From Sphingomonas sp. SCN 67-18 (lineage in GTDB: Bacteria > Pseudomonadota > Alphaproteobacteria > Sphingomonadales > Sphingomonadaceae): a DNA stretch of 56,995 nt. Within the stretch, counting starts at the first letter, position 1, and every line of letters begins with the position of its first letter. The stretch lies in NCBI RefSeq assembly GCF_001724715.1, contig NZ_MEFG01000033.1, forward strand, positions 1-56,995, in the 5' to 3' direction. Made by a program: the position numbers and the translations under genes. The notes under the pieces were generated by a model. The model ran no database searches, had not been told where the DNA came from, and saw only the letters and a list, made by a program, of their open reading frames with translations. Of the stretch, positions 36,209-45,438 are shown piece after piece.

Positions 36209-36712
36209 ATGACCGCCAGCCGTCCCCCGCTTGACAGCATCCTGCCGCAGGAGATGCGGGAATTGCGCTGGCGGCCGCTGATGACCTTCTTTCTGGACAT
36301 CACCCCGCCCTATAATCTGGGCAAGACGCCAACGGCGGACCGGCGGATCGCCGCGCTGCCGGGCGGCTATTTCGAAGGCGAGCGGTTGCGCGGCACCATC
36401 CTGCCCAGCGGCAGCGACTGGCAGGTGGTGCGCAGCGACGGCGCCTGGGTGATCGACGTGCGCACCCTGCTGGAAACCGACGACGGCGCGCTGATCGGCA
36501 TGCGTTACCAGGGGCTGCGCCACGGCGACCCCGAGGTGCTGGCGGCGATCGCCGGCGGCGCGGCGGTCAGCCCGCTGGCCTATTACATGCGGATCACCAC
36601 CAGCTTCGAGACGGCTTCTGAAAAATATGGCTGGCTGAACCGCGTGATCGGCGTGGCGCACGGCCACCGCCTGCAGAACGGCGCCATCTACAATGTGTTC
36701 GAGATCGCCTGA
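36209..36712 (+). CDS. DUF3237 family protein
   Basis: This 167-residue protein is predicted to be a beta-barrel. Recognisable parts are LPGGYFEGERLRGTILPSGS, DWQVVRSDGAWVIDVRTLLE, GMRYQGLRHG and WLNRVIGVAHGHRLQ. DUF3237 members are often found in aromatic or steroid degradation clusters, with no established reaction. AGAAGGA lies upstream of ATG 36209. It probably belongs to the same operon as the dehydrogenases. Confidence 0.82.
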   Translation: MTASRPPLDSILPQEMRELRWRPLMTFFLDITPPYNLGKTPTADRRIAALPGGYFEGERLRGTILPSGSDWQVVRSDGAWVIDVRTLLETDDGALIGMRYQGLRHGDPEVLAAIAGGAAVSPLAYYMRITTSFETASEKYGWLNRVIGVAHGHRLQNGAIYNVFEIA

Positions 36713-36739
36713 CGGGCGACGGCAAGAGGGGGAGCAAGC

Positions 36740-37102
36740 ATGTATCCGAACCTGATCGATCCGGTGGTCGCGTTGCGTATCCTGTGCGGGCTGTTCTTCA
36801 TTCCCCACATCGCGGCGAAAATCTATGCGCGCCCGGTGACTCTGGGCTTCTTCCAGGCGGCGGGTTACCGGCCGGCCGCCTTCTTCATGTATCTGGCGCT
36901 GGTGATGGAGAGCATCGTCGCCGTCTGCCTGATCCTGGGGCTGGCGGTTCCTTATGCGGCGGGCGTCGCCACGCTGTTCATGGCGGTTGCCGCGGCTTCG
37001 GTGTTCAAGGTGTCCAAGGGTCGCTGGCTGTGGAACCTGGGCGGTTGCGAATATCTCATCTTCTGGGCGGTCGCCTGCGGGATCGTCGCGCTGAACGGCT
37101 GA
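36740..37102 (+). CDS. DoxX-like small membrane protein
   Basis: This 120-residue protein has about four hydrophobic helices (VALRILCGLFFIPHI, FFMYLALVMESIVAVCLILG, AGVATLFMAVAAASVF, YLIFWAVACGIVAL), as in the DoxX/TQO family. Family members take part in quinone-linked oxidation or thiol stress, but function here is unknown. It is the last gene of the operon; a terminator follows 20 bases later. Confidence 0.78.
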   Translation: MYPNLIDPVVALRILCGLFFIPHIAAKIYARPVTLGFFQAAGYRPAAFFMYLALVMESIVAVCLILGLAVPYAAGVATLFMAVAAASVFKVSKGRWLWNLGGCEYLIFWAVACGIVALNG

Positions 37103-37120
37103 CCGAACCGCGAGAGCGGC

Positions 37121-37161
37121 AAAAAAATGGCCTCGATCCGGCGGCGGATCGGGGCCTTTTT
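37121..37161. terminator. bidirectional rho-independent terminator
   Basis: A long stem, GGCCTCGATCCG paired with CGGATCGGGGCC around a GCGG loop (37129-37156), is flanked by seven A on the left and five T on the right. It can terminate both the DoxX operon (plus) and the convergent AraC gene (minus). Confidence 0.85.
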
Positions 37162-37181
37162 CATGTCCGGCGCAGGCGCGG

Positions 37182-38129
37182 TCAGACCGCCCGGCGATAT
37201 TCCCCGGGGGTGACGCCCACGAACCGCTTGAAGGTCGAGGTGAAGTGGCTCTGGCTGGAAAAGCCGGTGGCCAGCGCGATTTCGACCAGGCTGGTTTCCG
37301 TCTGCAACAGCATTTCCTTGCTCCGGTCGATCCGGCGGCGGAGCAGATATTGGTGCGGCGCCTCGCCGAAATGCTGGCGGAAGGAGCGCGCGAAGTAGAA
37401 GGGGCTCATGCCCGCCTCCGCCGCCAGCGCGCCGAGGCTCAGATCCTCGTCCATCGCGGTGTCGATCAGGTCCATCACCCGCCGCATGCCAGGCTTGGTC
37501 AGCGCCGGGTTGGCGAGCGCCGCGCGCTTGCCCTTCGACGCATGTTCGTGGAGCAGCTGCACCGCGATGGTCTGCGCGATCGTCTCCACATAGAGCGAGC
37601 CGTGCGGGCTCTGGTCCTTCATCGATGCGAGCACGGAAAGCGCAAGCTGTTCGAGCAGCGCGTCCGCTTCGCCCAGCACCGGGCGGATCTCCACCCGGTC
37701 CGGGTCCATCTCCAGCACTTCCTCGGCCACCCGGCCGATCATCGCCTGGCGCAGATAGACCAGCAGCACGTCCGCCGAGCCGTTGACTTCCCAGTGCGAG
37801 GCGACGCCCGCGGGGATGGTGCCCAGCTGGCGCGGGCGCAGGATGGCGGATTGTTTGCGCCCGTCGCCGTCGAAGCGGCGGGTGATTTCATTGGCCTGAT
37901 TCACGCAATAGGCGACGCAATGATGGTCGATCGCGGGCAGCGATGCGGTCCATGCCCGCTCGCTCGCGAAGGAGGCGTAAAGGTCCCTCCACTTCAACCC
38001 GTCGCTGTGCATCAGCAGCCGGTTTTGCGGCCACAGCGCGATGCCGTGCGTCTCCTGCACCGAAAACGGCTCAGAAACGGCGGAAACAGCACGATTCTGA
38101 AAGGCCGGGTTGGGGTTCTTGATAGCCAC
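37182..38129 (-). CDS. AraC-family transcriptional regulator
   Basis: This 315-residue protein has an N-terminal effector domain and a C-terminal double helix-turn-helix: LSLGALAAEAGMSPFYFARS, FRQHFGEAPHQYLLRRRIDR, and LVEIALATGFSSQSHFTSTF, then KRFVGVTPGEYRR. Start is GTG 38129. It is divergent from the flavin hydroxylase gene across 127 bases that contain a large inverted repeat, so it is the likely activator of the hydroxylase and Rieske oxygenase genes. Confidence 0.9.
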   Translation of the reverse strand: MAIKNPNPAFQNRAVSAVSEPFSVQETHGIALWPQNRLLMHSDGLKWRDLYASFASERAWTASLPAIDHHCVAYCVNQANEITRRFDGDGRKQSAILRPRQLGTIPAGVASHWEVNGSADVLLVYLRQAMIGRVAEEVLEMDPDRVEIRPVLGEADALLEQLALSVLASMKDQSPHGSLYVETIAQTIAVQLLHEHASKGKRAALANPALTKPGMRRVMDLIDTAMDEDLSLGALAAEAGMSPFYFARSFRQHFGEAPHQYLLRRRIDRSKEMLLQTETSLVEIALATGFSSQSHFTSTFKRFVGVTPGEYRRAV

Positions 38130-38177
38130 AATAGCCCGAACCTAGGCACAACGAAATCCGGTTGCAAGGCCCGTGAA

Positions 38178-38230
38178 AGGCCCTTTCGACCTTAGAAAAA
38201 AGCCCTCCGCAGGGGACGCGGAAAGGGCCT
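38178..38230. repeat. perfect 10-bp inverted repeat in the hydroxylase leader
   Basis: AGGCCCTTTC (38178-38187) and GAAAGGGCCT (38221-38230) are perfect complements separated by 33 bases. The second arm is followed by CGTTTT. Inside lie a run of six A and a smaller CCCT/AGGGG dyad. It could be an attenuator-like hairpin or two half-sites for the divergent AraC regulator. Confidence 0.55.
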
Positions 38231-38256
38231 CGTTTTGGGACAGGACGGAGACGAAG

Positions 38257-39948
38257 GTGAACCAACTTTTTGGCAGTTCCGCCGATGCGGCGGGTGTGAC
38301 TGAATGCGACGTCCTGATCGTCGGCGGCAGCCTGGTGGGATTGTCGCTGGCATCGTTTCTGGGCGCGCAGGGGGTGAACGCGCTGGTGGTGGAAAAACAC
38401 CAGGGCACGGCCATCCATCCGCGCGCCGGCCACTTCCATCTGCGCACCATCGAGGCGTTCATGTCGGCCGGGTTCGAGCCGACGGTGCGCGCGGAATCGG
38501 AACGGCAGTTCGACCCGGACGGCGGCATCAACGCGGTCGAATCCCTCGCGGGGCGCGAGATCGCCAGCTATATCGGCAATCTGAACGAAGGCGTGGAGGC
38601 GTTCAGCCCCACCAAGCGTTTTTTCATGACCCAGCAAAGCCTTGAGCCGATCCTGCGCGACGGCGCGGAGCGGCTGGGCGCGCAGTTGAACTTCGCCACC
38701 GAGCTGACCTCGTTCGATCAGGACGCGACCGGCGTGAATGCGGAGGTGCGCAACCTGAACAGCGGCGAGACGCGGCGGATCCGCGCGCGCTACCTCATCG
38801 CGGCGGACGGCAATCGCAGCCCGATCCGCGAGAAGCTGGGCATCGCCATGAACGGCCACGGCCTGCTCTCCAAGAGCATCACAATCTATTTCCGCGCCGA
38901 TTGCGGGCCGTGGCTGGCCAACCGCAATCTGGGCGTCATCTATGTGCTGAACCCGGACCTGCGCGGTTTCTTCCGGCTGGTGCGCGACGGATCGTCGGGC
39001 TTCCTGGTGGTCAACACGGTGGGCGACGTCAGCAAGCCGGAAGCGACCAACGTGGCGGAAGGAATCACGGTGGAACGCTGTGTCGAGATCGTCCGGTCGG
39101 CGATCGGCGTGCCGGACCTGCCGATCCACATCGAGGATATCGCGCCCTGGGAAGCGGTGGCGGACGTGGCCGACAGCTATCGTTCCGGCAATATCTTCCT
39201 GATCGGCGACGCCGCGCATGTCGTGCCGCCCACCGGCGGATTCGGCGGCAATACCGGGGTGCAGGACGCGCACAACCTGGCGTGGAAACTGGCCATGGTG
39301 CTGAAGGGCAAGGCGGGTGAGAGCCTGCTCGACACCTATGAGGCGGAACGCCGCCCGGTCGGCGCGCTGACCATCGAGCAGGCCTATACCCGCTATGTCC
39401 TCCGTATCCAGCCGGAGCTGGGCATGGAGGGCGTGCAGCCGCTGGTCGACGAGCTGAGCATGGAGATCGGCTATCGCTATAATTCGTCGGCCATCCTGGC
39501 GGGCGACGATGCGCTGGACGCGGTCTATGAGAACCCCCACACGGCCAAGGGCCGGCCGGGCAGCCGCGCGCCGCACATCCCGCTGGTGCGCGACGGCAAG
39601 CCGCTTTCCACGCTGGACCTGTGCGCGAAGGATTTCGCGCTGGTCGCCGGGCCGGAAGGCGATGCCTGGTGCGACGCGGCGCGCAGCGCGGCGGAGGCCC
39701 TTGGCGTGCCGCTGGTGGTGGCGCGGCTGGACCGCGACGGCGCGGTCGCCGATCCGCAGGGCAAATTTGCCGACGCCTTTGATGTCGGCCCGTCGGGCGC
39801 GGCATTGTTGCGGCCGGACGGCTTTGTCGCCTGGCGGTCGAAGGATGCGGCGGTCGCCAACGTCCATGTGATGACCCACATCCTGACCACCGCAATGTGC
39901 ATTGATCCGGCGAAGGCAAAGGCGGATGCTGAGCCGGTGACAGCCTGA
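38257..39948 (+). CDS. FAD-dependent aromatic hydroxylase (class A flavoprotein monooxygenase)
   Basis: This 563-residue protein has FAD-binding VLIVGGSLVGLSLASFLGAQ near the N-terminus and the NADPH/FAD motif YLIAADGNRSPIREKLGI. The GD motif LIGDAAHVVPPTGGFGGNTG is followed by VQDAHNLAWKLA. The C-terminal 150 residues suit the thioredoxin-like domain of phenol-hydroxylase/TfdB-type enzymes. Start GTG 38257 has GGAG six bases upstream and lies after the leader inverted repeat; an earlier GTG at 38173 would place the repeat inside the gene. It likely hydroxylates a phenolic ring. Confidence 0.9.
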   Translation: MNQLFGSSADAAGVTECDVLIVGGSLVGLSLASFLGAQGVNALVVEKHQGTAIHPRAGHFHLRTIEAFMSAGFEPTVRAESERQFDPDGGINAVESLAGREIASYIGNLNEGVEAFSPTKRFFMTQQSLEPILRDGAERLGAQLNFATELTSFDQDATGVNAEVRNLNSGETRRIRARYLIAADGNRSPIREKLGIAMNGHGLLSKSITIYFRADCGPWLANRNLGVIYVLNPDLRGFFRLVRDGSSGFLVVNTVGDVSKPEATNVAEGITVERCVEIVRSAIGVPDLPIHIEDIAPWEAVADVADSYRSGNIFLIGDAAHVVPPTGGFGGNTGVQDAHNLAWKLAMVLKGKAGESLLDTYEAERRPVGALTIEQAYTRYVLRIQPELGMEGVQPLVDELSMEIGYRYNSSAILAGDDALDAVYENPHTAKGRPGSRAPHIPLVRDGKPLSTLDLCAKDFALVAGPEGDAWCDAARSAAEALGVPLVVARLDRDGAVADPQGKFADAFDVGPSGAALLRPDGFVAWRSKDAAVANVHVMTHILTTAMCIDPAKAKADAEPVTA

Positions 39949-40219
39949 ACCGGGGGGTGAGGCACGCGACAGCAAGATTGTGACACGCCGGATCGGTTTT
40001 CCTGAAAGACGGGAGCCTGCGGAGGGAGTCAGAATGGATGGTCTATAAGAGCGCCTGCAAGGCGCCCCGGCGGCGGCCCGTAAAAGGTCGTGACGGACAA
40101 GCCGCCGGACATGCGTGGCGGGGCGCGGGTGATGGACCCGGCCCCGCCCGCCATGGAATAGCGTGAACAACCGAATATTTTATATATAAAAACAACGCGA
40201 TAGAGAGAGCGAGATCGAT

Positions 40220-41308
40220 ATGGATAGCATGGTCCAGACTCACCCGAGCCGGGCAGGGGAATCGGCGGATTCCTATCTTTGGAACGCATGGTATGTCGGC
40301 GCGCTGGCCAGCGAGGTCGGCCCGGAAGAATTGTTTCCCCGCACCCTGCTCGACACGTCCATTCTCTTTTATCGCAAGCAGGACGGCACGGCGGTGGCGA
40401 TTCACGACCGCTGCCCCCACCGTTTTGCGCCGCTGCACCTCGGCACCCGCAACGGCGACCAGGTGGTGTGCAAATATCACGGCCTGCAGTTCGATTGCAG
40501 CGGCCAGTGCACGCACAGCCCGCACGGCAACGGCAACATCCCCAAGGCCGCGGTGGTCAAAAGCTTTCCGGTGATCGAACGCTATGGCTTCCTGTGGATC
40601 TGGATGGGCGAGAAGGAGGCGGACGAGAGCCTGCTCCCCGATTTCGGCTATCTGGACAACGGCCCGGACACCGCGCTTGCCCACACGTACCTGCACGTGA
40701 ACTGCCATTATGAGCTGATCAGCGACAATGTGATGGACCTGAGCCATGTCGACCATCTGCATGGCGAGATTCTAAGCACCAAGGGCACGCTGTCGCCGCT
40801 GATGGCCAAGGTGCGCGAGACGGAGCGCGCGGTGAATGCGCGCTGGGTGTGGAAGCAGACGCCGGCCAGCCTGCTCTTTTCCCCGCACATGCCCGATCCG
40901 GCCGGCGAGACGCACCTCTTCTTCGACATCACCTGGACGCCGCCGGCCAACATCCAGCTTTCCGTGGGCGCCACCCAGACCAAGACCGACGCGCCGCTCA
41001 CCCTGGAGAACACCGTGGGGCAGTACGACCTGCACACGGTGACGCCGGAGAGCCTGGACACGACCCATTATTTCTTCGCCACGCGCCGCAACCACCTGCT
41101 CGATGACGCGGCGCATAACGAACATATGATCCAGATCCTGCACGACACCTTCCAGAATGAGGACGGCGCCATGCTGGAGGCGGTTCATGCCGAGATGCGG
41201 ACCAGCGATTTCTTTGCGCTGAACCCGGTGCTGATGAGCAACGACGTGGCGCCGGTGAAGGTGCGCCGCCTGCTCAAGCGGCTGAAGATCGAGGAACAGA
41301 CGGACTGA
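40220..41308 (+). CDS. Rieske non-haem iron oxygenase, VanA-like
   Basis: This 362-residue oxygenase component has the Rieske [2Fe-2S] motifs CPHRFAPL and CKYHGLQF. The mononuclear iron site is DNVMDLSHVDHLH. Length and layout fit vanillate O-demethylase-type and dicamba-monooxygenase-type enzymes that act on aromatic methyl ethers, but ring hydroxylation is also possible. No ferredoxin or reductase partner gene is adjacent. The 271-base gap before it (39949-40219) has a GCGCCT/AGGCGC hairpin at 40051-40065 without a T-run and a strongly AT-rich stretch at 40170-40200 that probably includes its promoter. Confidence 0.9.
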   Translation: MDSMVQTHPSRAGESADSYLWNAWYVGALASEVGPEELFPRTLLDTSILFYRKQDGTAVAIHDRCPHRFAPLHLGTRNGDQVVCKYHGLQFDCSGQCTHSPHGNGNIPKAAVVKSFPVIERYGFLWIWMGEKEADESLLPDFGYLDNGPDTALAHTYLHVNCHYELISDNVMDLSHVDHLHGEILSTKGTLSPLMAKVRETERAVNARWVWKQTPASLLFSPHMPDPAGETHLFFDITWTPPANIQLSVGATQTKTDAPLTLENTVGQYDLHTVTPESLDTTHYFFATRRNHLLDDAAHNEHMIQILHDTFQNEDGAMLEAVHAEMRTSDFFALNPVLMSNDVAPVKVRRLLKRLKIEEQTD

Positions 41309-41336
41309 TCCGGGCGCGCGGCCCCGCTGCAAGGGG

Positions 41337-41816
41337 TCAGCGGCCGGGATGCTCCAGCAGTTCCGAACGGATCCGGATGGCGCGGCGCGCCAGCCGGATT
41401 TCGTACAGGAACAGCACCAGCCCGGCGATGAGCAGCAGCATCGCCAGCACGAAGGCGATGGCCACCGCCTGACGATAGGGCAGGTTGGCCAGCTGGGTGA
41501 TGAACAGCAGGCCGACGAGGCAGCACACCGCGACGGCGCTGGTCACGCACAGGGTGATCGAGCTGCTGATCACCGACATGCGCCGGTTGAGCAGACGCAA
41601 TTCCCAGACATGGCGATCATGCTCCGCGCCGGTGGACGCGGCGTGCAGTTCCTCGAGCGCGCGCGCCCGGTCGACGACGCGGGTGAGGCGGCCGACCATG
41701 ACGTTCAGGAAGGCGCCGATGCCTGCCAGCAGGAAGACCGGCGCGATCGCGAGCTGGATGGTCTGCGCGATGTTGGAGACGGCGGGAAGGGGCAGCGGAA
41801 GCATGGGCACCGGCAT
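41337..41816 (-). CDS. DUF2721 membrane protein
   Basis: This 159-residue protein has three hydrophobic segments (IQLAIAPVFLLAGIGAFLNV, SITLCVTSAVAVCCLVGLLF and VAIAFVLAMLLLIAGLVLFL). Conserved arginines lie between the first two (VGRLTRVVDRARALEEL, LRLLNRRMSVI), as in DUF2721. Function is unknown. It begins the housekeeping stretch after the catabolic region and converges with the Rieske gene. Confidence 0.8.
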   Translation of the reverse strand: MPVPMLPLPLPAVSNIAQTIQLAIAPVFLLAGIGAFLNVMVGRLTRVVDRARALEELHAASTGAEHDRHVWELRLLNRRMSVISSSITLCVTSAVAVCCLVGLLFITQLANLPYRQAVAIAFVLAMLLLIAGLVLFLYEIRLARRAIRIRSELLEHPGR

Positions 41817-41852
41817 GGCGCGGGGACGGCGTGCCGGTCAAGCCGTCACGGT

Positions 41853-42278
41853 TCAGCGCGCGCCGGCATCATAGGCGGTGAAGGCGGCGCGCAGATAATC
41901 GGGCAGCGGCATGGGCGCGCCGCTGGCCAGATCGACATGGACATAGACCAGCTCGATTTCTGCCCTCAGATCGTCCGGCGCCGGGCCGTCGATGCGGATC
42001 AGCATGGTCATGCTGCTGTTGCCCAGCCGCGTGGTCCGGGCGCTCAATTCCACCTGCTCGTCGGCACGGATCGGCCGGCGATAGTTCACCGTGGCGCGGG
42101 CGACGTGGAATTCCAGCGGATCGTCATGGCCGGCGCGGAAATCCACCGCGCGCCAATATTCGGTGATCGCGACATCCGCATATTCGAGATAGCGCGAGTT
42201 GAAGACGACGCCTTGCGGGTCGACCTCCGCCCAGCGCACGCGCAGCGGATGACGGAAACGAAAATCGGCCTGGCTCAT
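41853..42278 (-). CDS. hotdog-fold acyl-CoA thioesterase (4HBT/YbgC type)
   Basis: This 141-residue protein has the hotdog signature RVRWAEVDPQGVVFNSRYLE, with the catalytic Asp, and YRRPIRADEQVELSAR. Members hydrolyse acyl-CoA or acyl-ACP thioesters such as 4-hydroxybenzoyl-CoA. Specificity cannot be told here. It lies 29 bases downstream of the aminotransferase gene on the same strand and is probably co-transcribed with it. Confidence 0.87.
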   Translation of the reverse strand: MSQADFRFRHPLRVRWAEVDPQGVVFNSRYLEYADVAITEYWRAVDFRAGHDDPLEFHVARATVNYRRPIRADEQVELSARTTRLGNSSMTMLIRIDGPAPDDLRAEIELVYVHVDLASGAPMPLPDYLRAAFTAYDAGAR

Positions 42279-42307
42279 GACGGATCCGTGGGCGGGCGGC
42301 GGGCGCC

Positions 42308-43519
42308 TTAGCCTGCCGCCCCCTTTGCGGGCGTGTTGACGCCCATGCTCGCCAGATATTTCTTCACGTTGCGGGCCGCCTGGCGGATGCGCTGCTCATT
42401 CTCCACCATGGCGATGCGGACATAGCCCTCGCCATTTTCGCCGTAGCCGACGCCGGGCGCGACCGCGACCTTGGCGTGGCTCAACAGCTGCTTGGAGAAT
42501 TCCAGGCTGCCGAGATGGTTGAGCGCGGGCGGCAGGGGCGCCCAGGCGAACATCGACGCGCGGGGCGAGGGGATGTCCCACCCCGCCCGGCCGAAGCTTT
42601 CCACCAGCACGTCGCGGCGCTTGTGGTAGAGTTCGCGGTTGCGCTCGACAATGTCCTGCGGGCCGTTGAGCGCGGCGCAGGCGGCGGCCTGAATGGGCGT
42701 GAAAGCGCCATAATCCAGATAGGATTTGACCCGCGTCATCGCCGCGATCAGCCGCTTGTTGCCCACCGCGAAGCCCATGCGCCAGCCGGCCATGGAATAG
42801 GTCTTGCTGAGCGATGTGAACTCGATCGCCACGTCCTTAGCGCCCTTGACCTGCAGGATGGAGGGCGTCGGCTGGCCGTCATAATAAAGCTCGGAATAAG
42901 CGAGGTCGGAGAGGATCCAGACCTTGTTTTCCCGCGCCCAGGCGACGAGCCGTTCGTAAAAGGCGAGGTCCACCGTCTCCGCCGTCGGGTTGGACGGATA
43001 GTTGACGACCAGGATGGACGGGCGCGGCACGGTGAAGCTCATCGCCCGTTCCAGGCTGTCGAAATAGGCTTCGTCCGGCGTCGTCGGCACCGCGCGAATC
43101 GTCGCCCCGGCGATGATGAAGCCGAAGGTGTGGATGGGGTAGCTGGGGTTGGGCGCCAGAATCACGTCGCCGGGCGCGGTGATCGCGGTGGCGAGGCTGG
43201 CCAGCCCTTCCTTCGACCCCATGGTGACGACGACTTCCGTTTCCGGATCGAGATCGACCCCGAAGCGGCGGGCATAATAATTGGCCTGGGCGCGGCGCAG
43301 GCCGGGTATGCCCTTGGACTGGGAATAGCCGTGGGCATCGGGCTTCTGGGCCACTTCGCAAAGCTTTGCGATGACATGCGCCGGCGGCGGCAGGTCCGGA
43401 TTGCCCATGCCGAGATCGATGATGTCCTCGCCCGCCGCGCGCGCCGCCGCCCGCATCGCGTTCACTTCGGCGATGACATAGGGAGGCAGGCGGCGAATGC
43501 GGTAGAAGTCTTCGGTCAT
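42308..43519 (-). CDS. alaC: class I aminotransferase, AlaC/LL-diaminopimelate aminotransferase-like
   Basis: This 403-residue PLP enzyme has ILAPNPSYPIHTFGFIIAGA, VNYPSNPTAETVD, the PLP-lysine motif SLSKTYSMAGWRMGFAVGN and the C-terminal YVRIAMVEN with the substrate-carboxylate Arg. The sequence resembles the alanine transaminase AlaC group (pyruvate and glutamate to alanine and 2-oxoglutarate). Assignment within the class I family is by eye. It is divergent from phaC. Confidence 0.85.
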   Translation of the reverse strand: MTEDFYRIRRLPPYVIAEVNAMRAAARAAGEDIIDLGMGNPDLPPPAHVIAKLCEVAQKPDAHGYSQSKGIPGLRRAQANYYARRFGVDLDPETEVVVTMGSKEGLASLATAITAPGDVILAPNPSYPIHTFGFIIAGATIRAVPTTPDEAYFDSLERAMSFTVPRPSILVVNYPSNPTAETVDLAFYERLVAWARENKVWILSDLAYSELYYDGQPTPSILQVKGAKDVAIEFTSLSKTYSMAGWRMGFAVGNKRLIAAMTRVKSYLDYGAFTPIQAAACAALNGPQDIVERNRELYHKRRDVLVESFGRAGWDIPSPRASMFAWAPLPPALNHLGSLEFSKQLLSHAKVAVAPGVGYGENGEGYVRIAMVENEQRIRQAARNVKKYLASMGVNTPAKGAAG

Positions 43520-43695
43520 GGGTTTTCAAACCTGTTGGAGGAATGGGCTGCATGATGCAGTGCCACATCCTTACGGCATTTCCGGCCGCGCTGAAATCTT
43601 CTTTCTTTTCGCCATGGGCCCAAAGGTCGGGAAATTCCGCCTTTTCACCGTATCGGGCGGAGTTATGCTGGGCGCGCCAGCGAGAGGATGAGCCG

Positions 43696-45438
43696 ATGAG
43701 CGACGCAGCGATGCCGACAATGCCCAGTTTGGAGGACATGCAGCGCTGGACCTGGGTGATCGGCAGGATCCAGCAGATGCTGCTGGAGCATGGGCTGGAG
43801 GCGATGAAGGCGGCCGCCGACGCGCCGGGCGCGCCGGCCTTTCCCGGCTTTGGCGACCCGTCCGGCATCGCGCGGGCGCAGAATGATTTCTGGGCGGACA
43901 GTATGGCGCTGTGGCAGAAGTTCATGACCGCGGGCGCGGCGGCCGGCGGGGCCGCGGAGCCGGCGGTGAAGGACCGGCGGTTCGCCGCCCCGCAATGGGC
44001 GGAAAACCCGCTGTTCGACATGATCCGCCAGTCCTACATGCTGATCGCGGACCATATGCTGCGCGGCGTCGACGCGATCGAGGGGGTGGACGCGGCCCAG
44101 CGCGAGAAGATCCGCTTCGCGACCAGGGGGTATATCGATGCGATGAGCCCGTCCAATTTCGCGCTGACCAACCCGCAGGTGATCGAGAAGACGCTTGAGA
44201 CGCGCGGCGAGAATCTGGTCAGGGGGCTGGAGCATATGCTGCGCGACATCGGCAAGGGGCAGCTGACCCATACCGATCCCGACGCGTTCGAGGTGGGCCG
44301 CAACATCGCGGTGACGCCGGGCAAGGTGGTGAAGGAGACGCCGCTCTACCAGCTGATCCATTATGCGCCGACGACGACCGAGCTGTTCGCGGTGCCGCTG
44401 ATCATCTTCCCGCCATGGATCAACCGTTTCTACATCCTGGACCTCAACCCGGAGAAAAGCTTCATCCGCTGGGCGGTGGCGCAGGGGCTGAGCGTGTTCG
44501 TGGTGTCGTGGAAATCCGCCGACGCATCGATGAAGGAGGTCAGTTGGGACGATTATATCGTCAACGGCCAGATCGACGCGATCGACACGGTGCGCGCCCT
44601 GCTGGACGTGCCGGCGGTGCACGCCATCGGCTATTGCGTGGCGGGGACGACGCTGGCCGCCACGCTGGCGCTGCTCGCGGCGCGGGGCGAGGCGGACAAG
44701 GTGGCGAGCGCGACATTCTTCACCGCGCAGGTGGATTTCACCCGCGCGGGCGAGCTGAACCTGTTCGTCGACGACGAGCAGCTGAAGCTGGTCGAGAGCC
44801 TGTCGGCGGACGGTTATCTGGACGGGCGCTACATGGCCGCCACCTTCAACCTGCTGCGCGGGCGTGACCTGATCTGGAGCTATGTGGTCAATAATTATCT
44901 GATGGGGCAGGATTATGCGCCGTTCGACCTGCTCCACTGGAACGGCGACACCACCAACCTGCCGGCGAAATGGCACAAGGCCTATCTGACCGATCTCTAC
45001 CGCGACAACCGGCTGGTCCAGCCCGGCGCGGTGCAGGTGGCCGGCACCCCCATAGACCTGCGCAAGGTGGCGACGCCCAGCTATGTGCAGGCCGGGCGGG
45101 AAGACCATATCGCGCCCGCCGAGAGCGTGTGGAAGATCATGGACCATTTCGCCGGGCCGGTCCGCTTCGTGCTTGCCGGGTCCGGCCATATCGCCGGCGT
45201 GGTCAACCCGCCGTCGGCGGGCAAATATCAATATTGGACCAATGAGGCGGCGGTGGGCAGCCTGGCCGATTTCATCGCCGGGGCCAGCGAGACCAAGGGC
45301 AGCTGGTGGCCGGACTGGATTGCGTGGATCGCCGCGCGCGACGGCGACAAGGTGAGCGCCAAGGGCGCGCGGGTGCCCGGCAAGGGCAGGCTGAAGGCGA
45401 TCGAGGACGCGCCCGGCCGCTATGTGAAGACCCGCTGA
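43696..45438 (+). CDS. phaC: class I poly(3-hydroxyalkanoate) synthase
   Basis: This enzyme polymerises (R)-3-hydroxyacyl-CoA into polyester granules. It has 580 residues from ATG 43696, with GAGAGG-type sequence upstream. The lipase-like box GYCVAG holds the catalytic Cys314. Other conserved parts are PLIIFPPWINRFYILDLNPE, SFIRWAVAQGLSVFVVSWKS and the His region GSGHIAGVVNPP. The size and single-gene layout without phaE fit class I. The phasin gene follows 193 bases later. Confidence 0.95.
   Translation: MSDAAMPTMPSLEDMQRWTWVIGRIQQMLLEHGLEAMKAAADAPGAPAFPGFGDPSGIARAQNDFWADSMALWQKFMTAGAAAGGAAEPAVKDRRFAAPQWAENPLFDMIRQSYMLIADHMLRGVDAIEGVDAAQREKIRFATRGYIDAMSPSNFALTNPQVIEKTLETRGENLVRGLEHMLRDIGKGQLTHTDPDAFEVGRNIAVTPGKVVKETPLYQLIHYAPTTTELFAVPLIIFPPWINRFYILDLNPEKSFIRWAVAQGLSVFVVSWKSADASMKEVSWDDYIVNGQIDAIDTVRALLDVPAVHAIGYCVAGTTLAATLALLAARGEADKVASATFFTAQVDFTRAGELNLFVDDEQLKLVESLSADGYLDGRYMAATFNLLRGRDLIWSYVVNNYLMGQDYAPFDLLHWNGDTTNLPAKWHKAYLTDLYRDNRLVQPGAVQVAGTPIDLRKVATPSYVQAGREDHIAPAESVWKIMDHFAGPVRFVLAGSGHIAGVVNPPSAGKYQYWTNEAAVGSLADFIAGASETKGSWWPDWIAWIAARDGDKVSAKGARVPGKGRLKAIEDAPGRYVKTR

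Noticed and set aside
40051-40065. Terminator between the flavin hydroxylase and Rieske genes.
   Set aside because: The GCGCCT/AGGCGC hairpin has no T-run after it on either strand.
28840-41308. A genomic island or transposon carrying the catabolic genes.
   Set aside because: No integrase, transposase, tRNA target or flanking direct repeat is visible, and GC bias matches the neighbours except in short promoter regions.
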